Of a stretch of DNA of 64,000 nucleotides, positions 48,440-56,173 are shown in pieces. This DNA comes from Pseudomonas chlororaphis subsp. chlororaphis (GTDB taxonomy: Bacteria; Pseudomonadota; Gammaproteobacteria; Pseudomonadales; Pseudomonadaceae). The stretch spans positions 1,302,001-1,366,000 of the forward strand of contig NZ_CP027712.1 of the NCBI RefSeq assembly GCF_003945765.1. Reading direction: 5' to 3'. Under the pieces are notes generated by a model, which worked only from the letters and a program-made list of their open reading frames with translations, did no database searches and was not told the DNA's origin. Both the position numbers and the translations under genes were made by a program. Numbering within the stretch: position 1 is the stretch's first letter; each line of letters begins with the position of its first letter.

Positions 48440-48787
48440 ATGACAAACGAGCAACAAGCGTTGCTGGACATGCCCATCTGGCTTGTCATCGTCCTTGCCC
48501 TGGTGGGTGGGGTGTCCGGCGAAATGTGGCGCGCCGACAAGGAGGGCGCCCGCGGCTGGTTGCTGCTGCGGCGCCTGGCCCTGCGCTCCGGGGCCTGCGT
48601 GATCTGCGGGGTCTCGACCATCATGCTGCTGTACGCCGCTGGCGTATCGATCTGGACCGCCGGCGCCTTCGGTTGCCTGACCGCCATGGCGGGCGCCGAT
48701 GTGGCCATCGGGCTCTACGAGCGCTGGGCGGCCAAGCGGCTCGGTGTGTGTGAGGTGCCGCCCAAGGATCCCCGTTCGGACGCCTGA
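48440..48787 (+). CDS. Phage/tailocin holin
   Basis: 115 residues with three predicted membrane segments (about 11-29, 47-69 and 71-93), a charged C-terminal tail (KRLGVCEVPPKDPRSD) and a strong SD (GGAGG). Its position before the baseplate genes matches the holin of R-pyocin clusters (PA0614 position). It would form the inner-membrane lesion that lets the endolysin act and release tailocins. Confidence 0.8.
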   Translation: MTNEQQALLDMPIWLVIVLALVGGVSGEMWRADKEGARGWLLLRRLALRSGACVICGVSTIMLLYAAGVSIWTAGAFGCLTAMAGADVAIGLYERWAAKRLGVCEVPPKDPRSDA

Positions 48788-48835
48788 ACAACCGCCGCAA
48801 GCATTCGTTCATTCATTAAGTCGACCCTGCCGCCT

Positions 48836-48849
48836 TATCCACGTGGATA
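48836..48849. promoter_or_regulatory. Palindrome between holin and amidase
   Basis: TATCCACGTGGATA is a perfect 14-base palindrome in the 183-base holin-amidase spacer. It is not followed by a T run. It could be an operator of the amidase gene. Confidence 0.35.
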
Positions 48850-48901
48850 TCTACCCGCCTGACGCAGGACGCGTACTCGTATTGAACGGCACTCAATCAA
48901 C

Positions 48902-48917
48902 CCTCCCGGCCGGGAGG
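48902..48917. promoter_or_regulatory. Second palindrome between holin and amidase
   Basis: CCTCCCGGCCGGGAGG is a perfect 16-base palindrome, 53 bases before the amidase start. It may be an operator or an RNA hairpin. No clear promoter is seen next to it. Confidence 0.35.
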
Positions 48918-48970
48918 TGCCAGATACGGCCCAGCGTCGTACACCCATCCGTTTCAAAGAGAGGCAAACC

Positions 48971-49735
48971 ATGATCCCAATCGACTACAACAGCTACCGC
49001 ACCCTCGCGCCCTACAACAAGCGGGTGCGTTTCCTGGTGCTGCATTACACGGCGCTGAACTTCGAGGCATCGGTCAAGGCGCTGACCACTGGCGCGGCGA
49101 GTGCCCATTACCTGATCCCGGCGCTGCAGGACCCGACGTATCAGGCCGCGGGCTTCCAGGAACAACGAATCTTCAACCTGGTGGCCGAAGAAGACCGCGC
49201 CTGGCATGCCGGTGTCAGTGACTGGGCCGGTCGCAGCGGCTTGAACGACACCTCCATCGGCATTGAGATCGTCAATGAGGCCACCGATGTCAATGGCGTC
49301 TTCACGTTCCCGGACTACGAACGCTCCCAGGTCGAGGCGCTCAAGCAACTGGCCCTGAATATTCTCCAGCGTTATCCGGACCTGTCGCCAAAAAACGTGG
49401 TGGGCCACTCCGATATCGCGGTGGGCCGCAAATCCGATCCGGGCCCCAAGCTGCCCTGGAAAGAGCTCTACAAAGCCGGGATTGGCGCCTGGTACGACGA
49501 GCCGACCAAGAGGAAATACGTCCAGCAATTCCGCGCCGCGGGACTACCCGAACGTGCCGAAGTGCTCAAGGCTTTCGCCACCTACGGCTATGGCGTGCCG
49601 GCCCAGGCAACGGATGACTTCTTCCAGTCGCTGGTGCGGGCGTTCCAGATGCACTTCAGGCCGAAGAACTACACCGGGAAACTGGACGTGGAAACCTGCG
49701 CGATTCTTTATGCGCTGAATGAGAAGTACGCCTGA
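48971..49735 (+). CDS. AmpDh3-type N-acetylmuramoyl-L-alanine amidase
   Basis: 254 residues. Amidase_2 fold: zinc ligands H25 (FLVLHYTAL), H146 (VVGHSDIAVG) and D156 (KSDPGPK), catalytic Glu in SIGIEIVN (about 98). A C-terminal peptidoglycan-binding domain follows (about 180-254). No signal peptide is present (MIPIDYNSYRTLAPYNKRVR), as in P. aeruginosa AmpDh3, which I recall as almost the same in length and sequence and reported as an H2-T6SS-delivered effector. Here it sits directly after the holin, so it may serve as the tailocin endolysin. The ATG at 48971 has AGAGGC upstream. Confidence 0.88.
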   Translation: MIPIDYNSYRTLAPYNKRVRFLVLHYTALNFEASVKALTTGAASAHYLIPALQDPTYQAAGFQEQRIFNLVAEEDRAWHAGVSDWAGRSGLNDTSIGIEIVNEATDVNGVFTFPDYERSQVEALKQLALNILQRYPDLSPKNVVGHSDIAVGRKSDPGPKLPWKELYKAGIGAWYDEPTKRKYVQQFRAAGLPERAEVLKAFATYGYGVPAQATDDFFQSLVRAFQMHFRPKNYTGKLDVETCAILYALNEKYA

Positions 49736-49968
49736 CTCGATCAAGGCGAATCACTCGCAGGGCAGGGGCTCCATCGAAGGTGATGCCGGACCTCAGCGAA
49801 GTCTCGTGAGCCATCTGTTGCATCACCGATCCCGTCCCTGACGTCGCTCGCCGACCTGGCGATCGAGAATCCTGCCCAAATCGACATTCGCTGTTCCTCC
49901 ATCTCGCGCGACATCCGCAGCGCTCCTGCACAACTTCAACCCCTGCTATCTGAACAGGAGGCCTCTCT

Positions 49969-50493
49969 ATGCCCACAGTCATCGACAAGCCGTCGCAGCT
50001 GTTTTTCGCCATTGCCGAGACCCTGCGAGGGGCTGGCCTTGGCCTCAAGGTTGGCAGTCACCAGGACTTTGATGGAGTGCTCGATCAAGCCTGGGTGTTG
50101 ATTGCGATCGAGCGCGATGCCCCGGGCATGCGCAGCCAGGAAGGGCGTGTCGCCCATGTCCTGACAGTCTCGCTGCAAGCCGTGGCGGCTGTGGGGGCCG
50201 AGCGGTCCGGGTTCGAGCCTTGTGATCTGGCGAGCGCGCTGAAGGACCTGGCCACGGATAACCGCTGGGGTCTGCCGGCAGCGCAGTGCGACTTGCCGAT
50301 GAACCTCGAGGGCCTGCCCTCGACCCTGATTCGCGGTGAGCAGCAGCACGCGGCCTGGACGCTGTCGTTCACCCAGACGCTGTACCTCGGGCAGCCCTTG
50401 CTGGACGACCCGACCGGCATACCGAAGTTCGCCCGTACCTGGGAAGTCTCGAACATCGATGACCCCGACCAATACCAAGCACTGGAGGGCTGA
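49969..50493 (+). CDS. Conserved tailocin protein of unknown role (PA0615 position)
   Basis: 174 residues, strong SD AGGAGG. It occupies the place of PA0615 in the R-pyocin cluster, just before gpV. There is no signal peptide or membrane segment. The middle part has a mixed strand pattern (AWVLIAIERDAPG, HVLTVSLQAVAA, TLSFTQTLYLG) reminiscent of tail-terminator proteins, but I cannot identify it with certainty. It is likely a structural or assembly protein of the P2-like tail. Confidence 0.7.
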   Translation: MPTVIDKPSQLFFAIAETLRGAGLGLKVGSHQDFDGVLDQAWVLIAIERDAPGMRSQEGRVAHVLTVSLQAVAAVGAERSGFEPCDLASALKDLATDNRWGLPAAQCDLPMNLEGLPSTLIRGEQQHAAWTLSFTQTLYLGQPLLDDPTGIPKFARTWEVSNIDDPDQYQALEG

Positions 50494-50496
50494 GCC

Positions 50497-51105
50497 ATGT
50501 TTGACGAGCTGCTGCGCATGCAGCTGGGCCCGATCATCGAGCGGCTGGCCGAGATGGAAACCGAACTCGATGACTTGCACCGGCGGGCGGAAAACCACTG
50601 CCGTATCGGTGTGTGCCAGGCGGTCGATGCGGCCAGCAACACCTGTCGGGTCAGCCACGGAGAGCTGCTGACCCCGGCGATCCGTTTCTTCAACCCCAGC
50701 GCCGGCGCGCAAAGCGAATCGCGCATTCCCTCCGTGGGCGAGCAGTGCCTGCTGTTCAACTACGGTGGCGGCGACGGTGGCGCGCAGTCGGTGGCGCTGT
50801 TCGGCCTCAACTGCGACCGCTTTCCACCGGTGTCGACCCTGGCCGCGCTGACCCGCCGCCAATACGCCGATGGCACCCAAAGCAGTTATGACGATGCCGG
50901 TCATGTCTTGAGCTGGAGCAATGGCCCGACCGCGCTCACCGCTTCCCGCGAGGCGGTCGAGTTGAGCATCGGGCCCGCCCGGCTGGCGATGAGACCAGAG
51001 GCGATCGAGCTGCGGCTGGGCGCGGTGGGCATCTTGCTCGACAGCGCCGGCATCCACTTCAGCGGCCCCTTGGTGGAACACCAGGGCCGCGTTATCAGCC
51101 CTTGA
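50497..51105 (+). CDS. Baseplate spike protein, P2 gpV-like
   Basis: 202 residues. N-terminal helical segment (QLGPIIERLAEMETELDDLH), OB-fold region (IGVCQAVDAASNTCRVSHGE, FFNPSAGAQSESRIPSVGEQ) and a C-terminal repeated-strand needle (AIELRLGAVGILLDSAGIHF). It is the membrane-puncturing trimer at the baseplate centre. It is followed by W, J and I in the P2 order. Confidence 0.88.
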   Translation: MFDELLRMQLGPIIERLAEMETELDDLHRRAENHCRIGVCQAVDAASNTCRVSHGELLTPAIRFFNPSAGAQSESRIPSVGEQCLLFNYGGGDGGAQSVALFGLNCDRFPPVSTLAALTRRQYADGTQSSYDDAGHVLSWSNGPTALTASREAVELSIGPARLAMRPEAIELRLGAVGILLDSAGIHFSGPLVEHQGRVISP

Positions 51106-51119
51106 TTAAGAGGCTTCCC

Positions 51120-51452
51120 ATGATTGGAGTCGATAGAAACACCGGCGCCGCGGTCGATGACTGGCTGCAGTTCGTGCAGCGCGCGACCCGCGCCCTGACC
51201 ACGCCGCTGGGCACGCGGCAGAAGCGCCCGTTGTACGGCTCGCTGATTCCCGACCTGCTGGGCCAGAACCTCGGCGATGACTTGCTGATCCTCGCCCAGA
51301 GCCATGCCGCGCAGGCGTTCTACAACGAGCAGAACGGCATCGGCGATTTCGAGCCGCAGGTCATAGTCGCCAGCCGGCGCGGCGCCGGGTTGCTGTTGCG
51401 TTTCGCCGGCACCTGGAAAAACCGCCAACAGACGTTCGAGGTCGTGACATGA
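51120..51452 (+). CDS. Baseplate wedge protein, P2 gpW-like
   Basis: 110 residues, gp25/gpW lysozyme-like fold. Motifs: DDWLQFVQRATRALTTPLGT, RQKRPLYGSLIPDLLGQNL. I chose the ATG at 51120 (AGAGG upstream) over 51102, which lies inside the end of V. It overlaps J by 4 bases. Confidence 0.86.
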   Translation: MIGVDRNTGAAVDDWLQFVQRATRALTTPLGTRQKRPLYGSLIPDLLGQNLGDDLLILAQSHAAQAFYNEQNGIGDFEPQVIVASRRGAGLLLRFAGTWKNRQQTFEVVT

Positions 51453-52444
51453 GCATGCTGATACCTGGCGAACACCAGTTGGCCGAGCCGGCCATTGTCA
51501 CCGTCGAAGAATTCGAGCCACTGCTCGCCGAGTTCAAGACCTTCGTCGTCGATTACGTGGCCCAGCGTTCCCCCGCCAATGCGCAGAAACTCCAGGCCAG
51601 CCTGGCCAATGAAAGCGAGCTGCTGACCCTGGCGCTGGAGGCCTTCTGTCTGCGCCTGCAAACCCATGAGCGCAAGTACAACGCCCGCATCAAGCAGATG
51701 CTGGCCTGGTGGGCCACCGGCAGCAATCTCGATGCACGGCTGGCGGACATGGGCCTGGAGCGGCAGTTGCTCGACCCGGGCGATCCGGCGGCCTTTCCGC
51801 CGGTGCCCGCGGTCTACGAAAGCGACCAAGATGCGCGCCTGCGCTACTACCTGGCGCCCCACGCGCCGGCCGCCGGTTCGCGCATGCAGTACCGCCGCGA
51901 AGTCTTCACCCTCGGCGAGCGGCCGACAGTGAAGGTGGACTCCACCGAGGCGGGCGTGGTGACCGTCACCTACACCTTCGACCCGGACGGTTTCGCCGCT
52001 CAGGTCAAGGATGGCAACGGGCGCCGTACCGCACCGGGCGAAGTCCAGGTCACGGTGCTCTCGCGGGAAGGCGACGGCACCCCATCCGAGGACCTGCTCG
52101 AAGGCGTGCGCAAACACTTTGCCCGGCCGGACGTGAAGCCGGAAACGGATCGGGTGACGGTGCAGGCGGCACAGATCAAGCCCTACAAGATCCGCGTGGT
52201 GGCCAAGATCAACCCGGGGCCCGATTCGGGACTGACCCAGCTCGCCACGCAGCAGCAATTGCAGGCGTACGCCGACAGCTGCCATCGCCTGGAAGGGCGG
52301 GTGGATCCGAGCTGGATTGATTACACGCTGCATACGGCAGGAGCGGTACAGCTGGAGATTCTCGAGCCGGTGCAACCGATCGTGACCACGGCTTTCCAGG
52401 CGCCGTATTGCACGGAGGTTGAAGTGGAGGTGCGTACCCTATGA
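51449..52444 (+). CDS. Baseplate wedge protein, P2 gpJ-like
   Basis: 331 residues. Baseplate_J core with GEHQLAEPAIVTVEEFEPLL, YESDQDARLRYYLAPHAPAA and the C-terminal region RIRVVAKINPGPDSGLTQLA-like (YKIRVVAKINPG). It forms the baseplate wedge that triggers sheath contraction. Start and stop overlap W and I by 4 bases. Confidence 0.88.
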   Translation: MSMLIPGEHQLAEPAIVTVEEFEPLLAEFKTFVVDYVAQRSPANAQKLQASLANESELLTLALEAFCLRLQTHERKYNARIKQMLAWWATGSNLDARLADMGLERQLLDPGDPAAFPPVPAVYESDQDARLRYYLAPHAPAAGSRMQYRREVFTLGERPTVKVDSTEAGVVTVTYTFDPDGFAAQVKDGNGRRTAPGEVQVTVLSREGDGTPSEDLLEGVRKHFARPDVKPETDRVTVQAAQIKPYKIRVVAKINPGPDSGLTQLATQQQLQAYADSCHRLEGRVDPSWIDYTLHTAGAVQLEILEPVQPIVTTAFQAPYCTEVEVEVRTL

Positions 52445-53175
52445 GTGACGACACTGTTCGCTTGAGCCTGCTGCCGGCCAACAGCTCAGCGCTGGAAAAG
52501 GCCCTCGATCTCGGTTTCGCCCGCTTGCTCGAACGTGTGGACCCGCCTTTTCCCGAACTGATGAGGCCTACCCAGACTCCTTTGGACTTCTTGCCTTATC
52601 TGGCGGCAGATCGCGGGGTCAGCGAATGGGATGCGGGAGCCAGTGAGGCCGAAAAGCGCCTGACTGTTTCGCTGTCCTGGCAGATCCAGCGGCAGGCCGG
52701 GACCAACAAGGCATTGAGTCATGCCGTCGAGTCCCTGGGCTTCATGCCCAACATCGCGGCCTGGTACGAGCAGCGACCGCAGGGGCATCCCTATACCTTC
52801 GATGTGCAGGCAATCATTGTCCGCGACTGGTCCAGCGGTGATCACAATCGCTTGATACGCCGCATCAACGCCGCCAAGAGCGAGCGCGACGACGGCACTA
52901 TCACCATCGTCCATCAAACCACGGGTGGGTTGCGACTGGCCGCTGGCGCCGATCCTGGCCTGAGCATCAGCGATGACAGCCAGCCTGGGGCCTTGCCCGA
53001 GGTCAAGTTGCACGGATCGCTGAGCATGAGTTGCGTTGCATATACACCGCTGAGCGATGGCGAACTCTGTCTTGACGGAGCACTGCCTGAATTCGGGCTC
53101 GGCGCTCGGTTTAACAGTGCCGGGGTTTCCCTGCACTACACCATTAACGACTACGACCTCAGGGCGCAGCTATGA
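52441..53175 (+). CDS. Tail baseplate protein, P2 gpI-like
   Basis: 244 residues. Tail_P2_I family: LLERVDPPFPELMRPTQTPL, LPYLAADRGVSEWDAGASEA, then LSWQIQRQAGTNKALSHAVE. It links the baseplate to the fibre. The C-terminal ~60 residues (LHGSLSMSCVAYTPLSDGEL) may contact the fibre. It overlaps the fibre gene by 4 bases. Confidence 0.86.
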   Translation: MSDDTVRLSLLPANSSALEKALDLGFARLLERVDPPFPELMRPTQTPLDFLPYLAADRGVSEWDAGASEAEKRLTVSLSWQIQRQAGTNKALSHAVESLGFMPNIAAWYEQRPQGHPYTFDVQAIIVRDWSSGDHNRLIRRINAAKSERDDGTITIVHQTTGGLRLAAGADPGLSISDDSQPGALPEVKLHGSLSMSCVAYTPLSDGELCLDGALPEFGLGARFNSAGVSLHYTINDYDLRAQL

Positions 53176-53702
53176 CAGAAGACATTACGCGCTTGGTTCG
53201 CTTCACTTCCGCCGGTCTGGATGAAGTGTTGGCGGCAAAGAACCAAGGCTTGAAAGGTGAGATCACTCACATCGGCGCCGGCACCGGTCGCTACAACCCG
53301 GACGGCACGGAAACAGCCCTGCGTAACGAGCGCCAGCGAGTGGCGATCGTGGACTACGAGGACCTGGGCTCGCGCCAATTACGGATGGCGGCGCTGTTCG
53401 AGGGGGCGGATGAATACGAGATCGGCGAGTTCGGTTTCTACCTGGCCAGCGGCACCCTGCTGGCGGTGTATTCGGTGGCTGGCAAGTTGCTGACTTACAA
53501 GGCTGCTGCTGCACGGGTGCTGCAAAAGTTCACGCTGGATATTTCGCCGTTGCCGGCAGACAGCGTGACGGTGGTGGTGGGGGCTGAAAACCTCAATATC
53601 TTGATAAGCGAGGAGATCACTGCTCTTGCGACTGCGAATATCGACAATATGGCGCGCCATGTTGATTTGATGTTTCGTGTCATGTCGCTGGAAGCCAAAT
53701 AA
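53172..53702 (+). CDS. Tail fibre N-terminal (baseplate-attachment) protein
   Basis: 176 residues of the phage tail-collar fibre (P2 gpH N-terminal, DUF3751-like) type: LVRFTSAGLDEVLAAKNQGL, THIGAGTGRYNPDGTETALR, YEIGEFGFYLASGTLLAVYS. Usual fibres continue for several hundred residues; this one stops after the attachment domain. The receptor-binding part seems to be encoded by the following low-GC gene. Confidence 0.82.
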   Translation: MTEDITRLVRFTSAGLDEVLAAKNQGLKGEITHIGAGTGRYNPDGTETALRNERQRVAIVDYEDLGSRQLRMAALFEGADEYEIGEFGFYLASGTLLAVYSVAGKLLTYKAAAARVLQKFTLDISPLPADSVTVVVGAENLNILISEEITALATANIDNMARHVDLMFRVMSLEAK

Positions 53703-53717
53703 AAAGAGTAGGTGGCA

Positions 53718-53792
53718 ATGGCTGTTCTTTTTGAAGTTTATTTTATAAGTAAGTCTGCAACGGGTGTACCTGTTCTTGGGTGCGCAAGCTGA
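53718..53792 (+). CDS. Very small open frame between fibre genes
   Basis: 24 residues (MAVLFEVYFISKSATGVPVL, then GCAS) from an ATG with AGGTGG upstream, in the 113-base spacer of the two fibre genes. It is AT-rich. It may be only a remnant of fibre exchange; I do not recognise it. Confidence 0.2.
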   Translation: MAVLFEVYFISKSATGVPVLGCAS

Positions 53793-53815
53793 TCAATAGC
53801 ACAAGGATTTTAAAC

Positions 53816-54436
53816 GTGAGTCTAGAAACTACAGTCGCATCGTTGGTGACGGCGGCAAATAACTTGACCTCTGTCGTCAATGGGAAAATTGGCAGCATCA
53901 ACAGCACCATGACCACGGCTTTGGCTCAATTCAATGAGTGGCGAAGCCAGAAAGATATTGACGGTGACCCCGCGGCGCTAGGCACCCTTCGCCGTAATAT
54001 GTTGCAAGGACACGTCTATGGTACGGGAGGCTTGCAGGGGACTTCGGTGGAGGGTGATTTCGTATCGACCGACCTGGGCACCATCACAAATGTGTATATG
54101 CATTTCCAGGTGCCTTTGAATATCAATGTGAACTCGGAAATGTTCTGGTTCAATATCAAGGGCTACAGTTACGGGACCGCAAAGATTATCGACGAGACAC
54201 TGGTAGGTTATTGCTATCAGCCAACCCGGTCTCTGCAAAATGTATCAACATTCGGAAATATGACACCTGCTGTTTATGTCGATACCAACGGCAATATTGT
54301 GATGCGCATTCTCCTTCCGAATATTTATTTCACAACTGTGCGCATCGATACCATGCGTGTGGGTAATGGCCGTTTGTTCAAGCAGGGTGACCTGAAAACA
54401 AAATTGTCATTGGCTGAAACCGTTGTTTTTAGTTAA
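53816..54436 (+). CDS. Tail fibre/spike tip protein
   Basis: 206 residues from a GTG with AAGGA 8 bases upstream (an in-frame GTG at 53780 has no SD). The N-terminal part has a coiled-coil-like pattern (ETTVASLVTAANNLTSVVNG); the rest is beta-rich with many Asn/Tyr/Ile (VNSEMFWFNIKGYSYGTAKI, FGNMTPAVYVDTNGNIVMRI), as in receptor-binding tips. GC content is well below the flanking genes, as expected for a host-range gene exchanged by recombination. Receptor unknown. Confidence 0.65.
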   Translation: MSLETTVASLVTAANNLTSVVNGKIGSINSTMTTALAQFNEWRSQKDIDGDPAALGTLRRNMLQGHVYGTGGLQGTSVEGDFVSTDLGTITNVYMHFQVPLNINVNSEMFWFNIKGYSYGTAKIIDETLVGYCYQPTRSLQNVSTFGNMTPAVYVDTNGNIVMRILLPNIYFTTVRIDTMRVGNGRLFKQGDLKTKLSLAETVVFS

Positions 54437-54445
54437 GGAACCGAA

Positions 54446-54697
54446 ATGACCGATACAACCGTAAGTACAGAACTTCCGCTGGCGCTGCCGACACCTGAAA
54501 TCGAATGGGCCGCCATTCGTACCCGCCGGGATCAGCTTCTGCAGGCTACTGACTTTACTCAACTGGCGGATTACCCGGTCACTGAGGCCCAGCGAGCTGA
54601 AGTAGCGGCGTACCGCAAGGCGCTGCGGGACATCCCCCAGCAGGAAAAAGATCCCACCAAACTGGTTTGGCCTGAACTGCCAGACTTCGTGAAGTAA
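54446..54697 (+). CDS. Tail fibre assembly chaperone
   Basis: 83 residues of the phage tail assembly chaperone type (EIEWAAIRTRRDQLLQATDF, YRKALRDIPQQEKDPTKLVW, with W-P-x-LP near the end). These small proteins fold or attach the fibre encoded upstream. AAGGA precedes the ATG. It ends just before a terminator. Confidence 0.8.
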   Translation: MTDTTVSTELPLALPTPEIEWAAIRTRRDQLLQATDFTQLADYPVTEAQRAEVAAYRKALRDIPQQEKDPTKLVWPELPDFVK

Positions 54698-54700
54698 CAC

Positions 54701-54723
54701 CCACCGCGAAAGCGGTTTTTTTT
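54701..54723 (+). terminator. Terminator inside the tail operon
   Basis: ACCGC-GAAA-GCGGT hairpin with a stable GAAA tetraloop and eight T. It lies between the fibre chaperone and the sheath block. Confidence 0.75.
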
Positions 54724-54732
54724 CGCCCGCAC

Positions 54733-54753
54733 AAAGCCCCATAGAGGGGCTTT
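54733..54753 (+). terminator. Second hairpin before the sheath block
   Basis: AAAGCCCC pairs with GGGGCTTT, loop ATAGA, 10 bases after the first terminator. The following sequence has only a weak T run. Confidence 0.5.
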
Positions 54754-54782
54754 GGCGCTTTTGCGTCTGGAGAAACTCATAC

Positions 54783-55004
54783 ATGTCCATCCGCCAAACC
54801 TACACCGTCCTCGTGCCATTCCCCACCGGCGGCGGCCACTGGTCGAAGGTCGATCAGCAGCTCGACCTGCTCGACGTCGAGGCCAGCGCCTTGCGTGCCG
54901 CCGGCCGCCTGGAACTGACCAGCGTCCTTGCGGCGCGCCAACCGGCCGAAGCGGCCACCCCATCCACCGCGGCCAAAAAGGCCGCTGCCAAGAAGGCTGA
55001 ATAA
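54783..55004 (+). CDS. Small basic protein preceding the sheath
   Basis: 73 residues (MSIRQTYTVLVPFPTGGGHW...) ending in an Ala/Lys-rich tail (AAKKAAAKKAE). GGAG precedes the ATG, and the sheath gene starts 3 bases after its stop. A protein of similar size and tail occupies the same place in the second module (62097). Function unknown. Confidence 0.65.
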   Translation: MSIRQTYTVLVPFPTGGGHWSKVDQQLDLLDVEASALRAAGRLELTSVLAARQPAEAATPSTAAKKAAAKKAE

Positions 55005-55006
55005 CC

Positions 55007-56173
55007 ATGGCTGAGGTTCTGAACTTCGAGCACAACGGCATTACCGTCAATGCCACCGAATCCCCCGAGGCCATGGGTGGCCTGGGTGACAACGTCATCG
55101 GCCTGGTCGGCACCGCGCCGAAGGCCGACCCGCTGATTCCGCGCAATGCGCCGTTCCGCATCAACAGCTTCACCACCCAGGCCCTGCTGGACCCGACCGG
55201 CGCTGAGTCGGGCACCCTGTTCCAGGCGGTGTACCAGATCCTCAAAGTGGTCAAGGTCCCGGTCTATGTGGTGATCGTCGAAGAGGGCGCGACCCCGGCC
55301 GACACCGTCAACAACGTGATCGGCGGCGTCGACGCCACCACCGGCCGCAAGCTCGGCCTGGCAGCCCTGGGCAGTGTCCCGGAAGACCTGACCATCATCG
55401 GCGCGCCGGGCTTTACCGGCACCAAGGCGGTGGCCGGTGAGTTCGCTGCCTTCGGCAAGCGCATCAAGGCCCGTGTGGTGCTCGACGGCAAGGATGCCGC
55501 GGTTGCCGACCAAGTGACCTACAGCAAGGAACTGGGCGGTGCGGACCTGGGTTTCGACCGCTGCCTGGTGGTGCACAACATGCCGGCCGTGTACTCCAAG
55601 GCGGCGAAGAAGAACGTGTTCCTGGCGCCGTCGAGCCTGGCCATCGCCGCGCTGGCCAAGGTCAAGCAGTGGGAGAGCCCGGGCAACCAGGTGACCTTCG
55701 CCGAAGACGTCTCGCGCACTGTGGAATACAACATCCTCGACACCTCGACCGAGGGCGACCTGCTCAACCGCTACGGCGTCAGCTACTACGCCCGCACCGT
55801 GCTCGGCGGCTTCTCGCTGCTGGGTAACCGCTCCATCACCGGCAAATTCATCAGCTATGTCGGCCTGGAAGACGCCATCAGCCGCAAGCTGGTCAAGGCC
55901 GGGCAGAAAGCCATGGCCAAGAACCTGACCAAGTCCTTCATGGATCAGGAGGTCAAGCGCATCAACGACTGGCTGCAGACCCTGGTCGCCGACGAAACCA
56001 TCCCGGGCGGCAGCGTGTACCTGCACCCCGAGCTGAACAGCGTCGAGAAGTACAAGAACGGTACCTGGTACGTGGTCATCGACTACGGCCGCTACGCGCC
56101 GAACGAGCACATGGTGTATCAGCTCAACGCCCGCGATGAAATCATCGAGCAGTTCCTGGAGGATGTTCTCTAA
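55007..56173 (+). CDS. Contractile tail sheath, P2 FI / R-pyocin type
   Basis: 388 residues, close to the R-pyocin sheath length. Phage_sheath family motifs: FEHNGITVNATESPEAMGGL, VYVVIVEEGATPADTVNNVI, and the C-terminal LNRYGVSYYARTVLGGF with IEQFLEDVL. It drives tube insertion by contraction. The stop overlaps the tube start by one base. Confidence 0.94.
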   Translation: MAEVLNFEHNGITVNATESPEAMGGLGDNVIGLVGTAPKADPLIPRNAPFRINSFTTQALLDPTGAESGTLFQAVYQILKVVKVPVYVVIVEEGATPADTVNNVIGGVDATTGRKLGLAALGSVPEDLTIIGAPGFTGTKAVAGEFAAFGKRIKARVVLDGKDAAVADQVTYSKELGGADLGFDRCLVVHNMPAVYSKAAKKNVFLAPSSLAIAALAKVKQWESPGNQVTFAEDVSRTVEYNILDTSTEGDLLNRYGVSYYARTVLGGFSLLGNRSITGKFISYVGLEDAISRKLVKAGQKAMAKNLTKSFMDQEVKRINDWLQTLVADETIPGGSVYLHPELNSVEKYKNGTWYVVIDYGRYAPNEHMVYQLNARDEIIEQFLEDVL

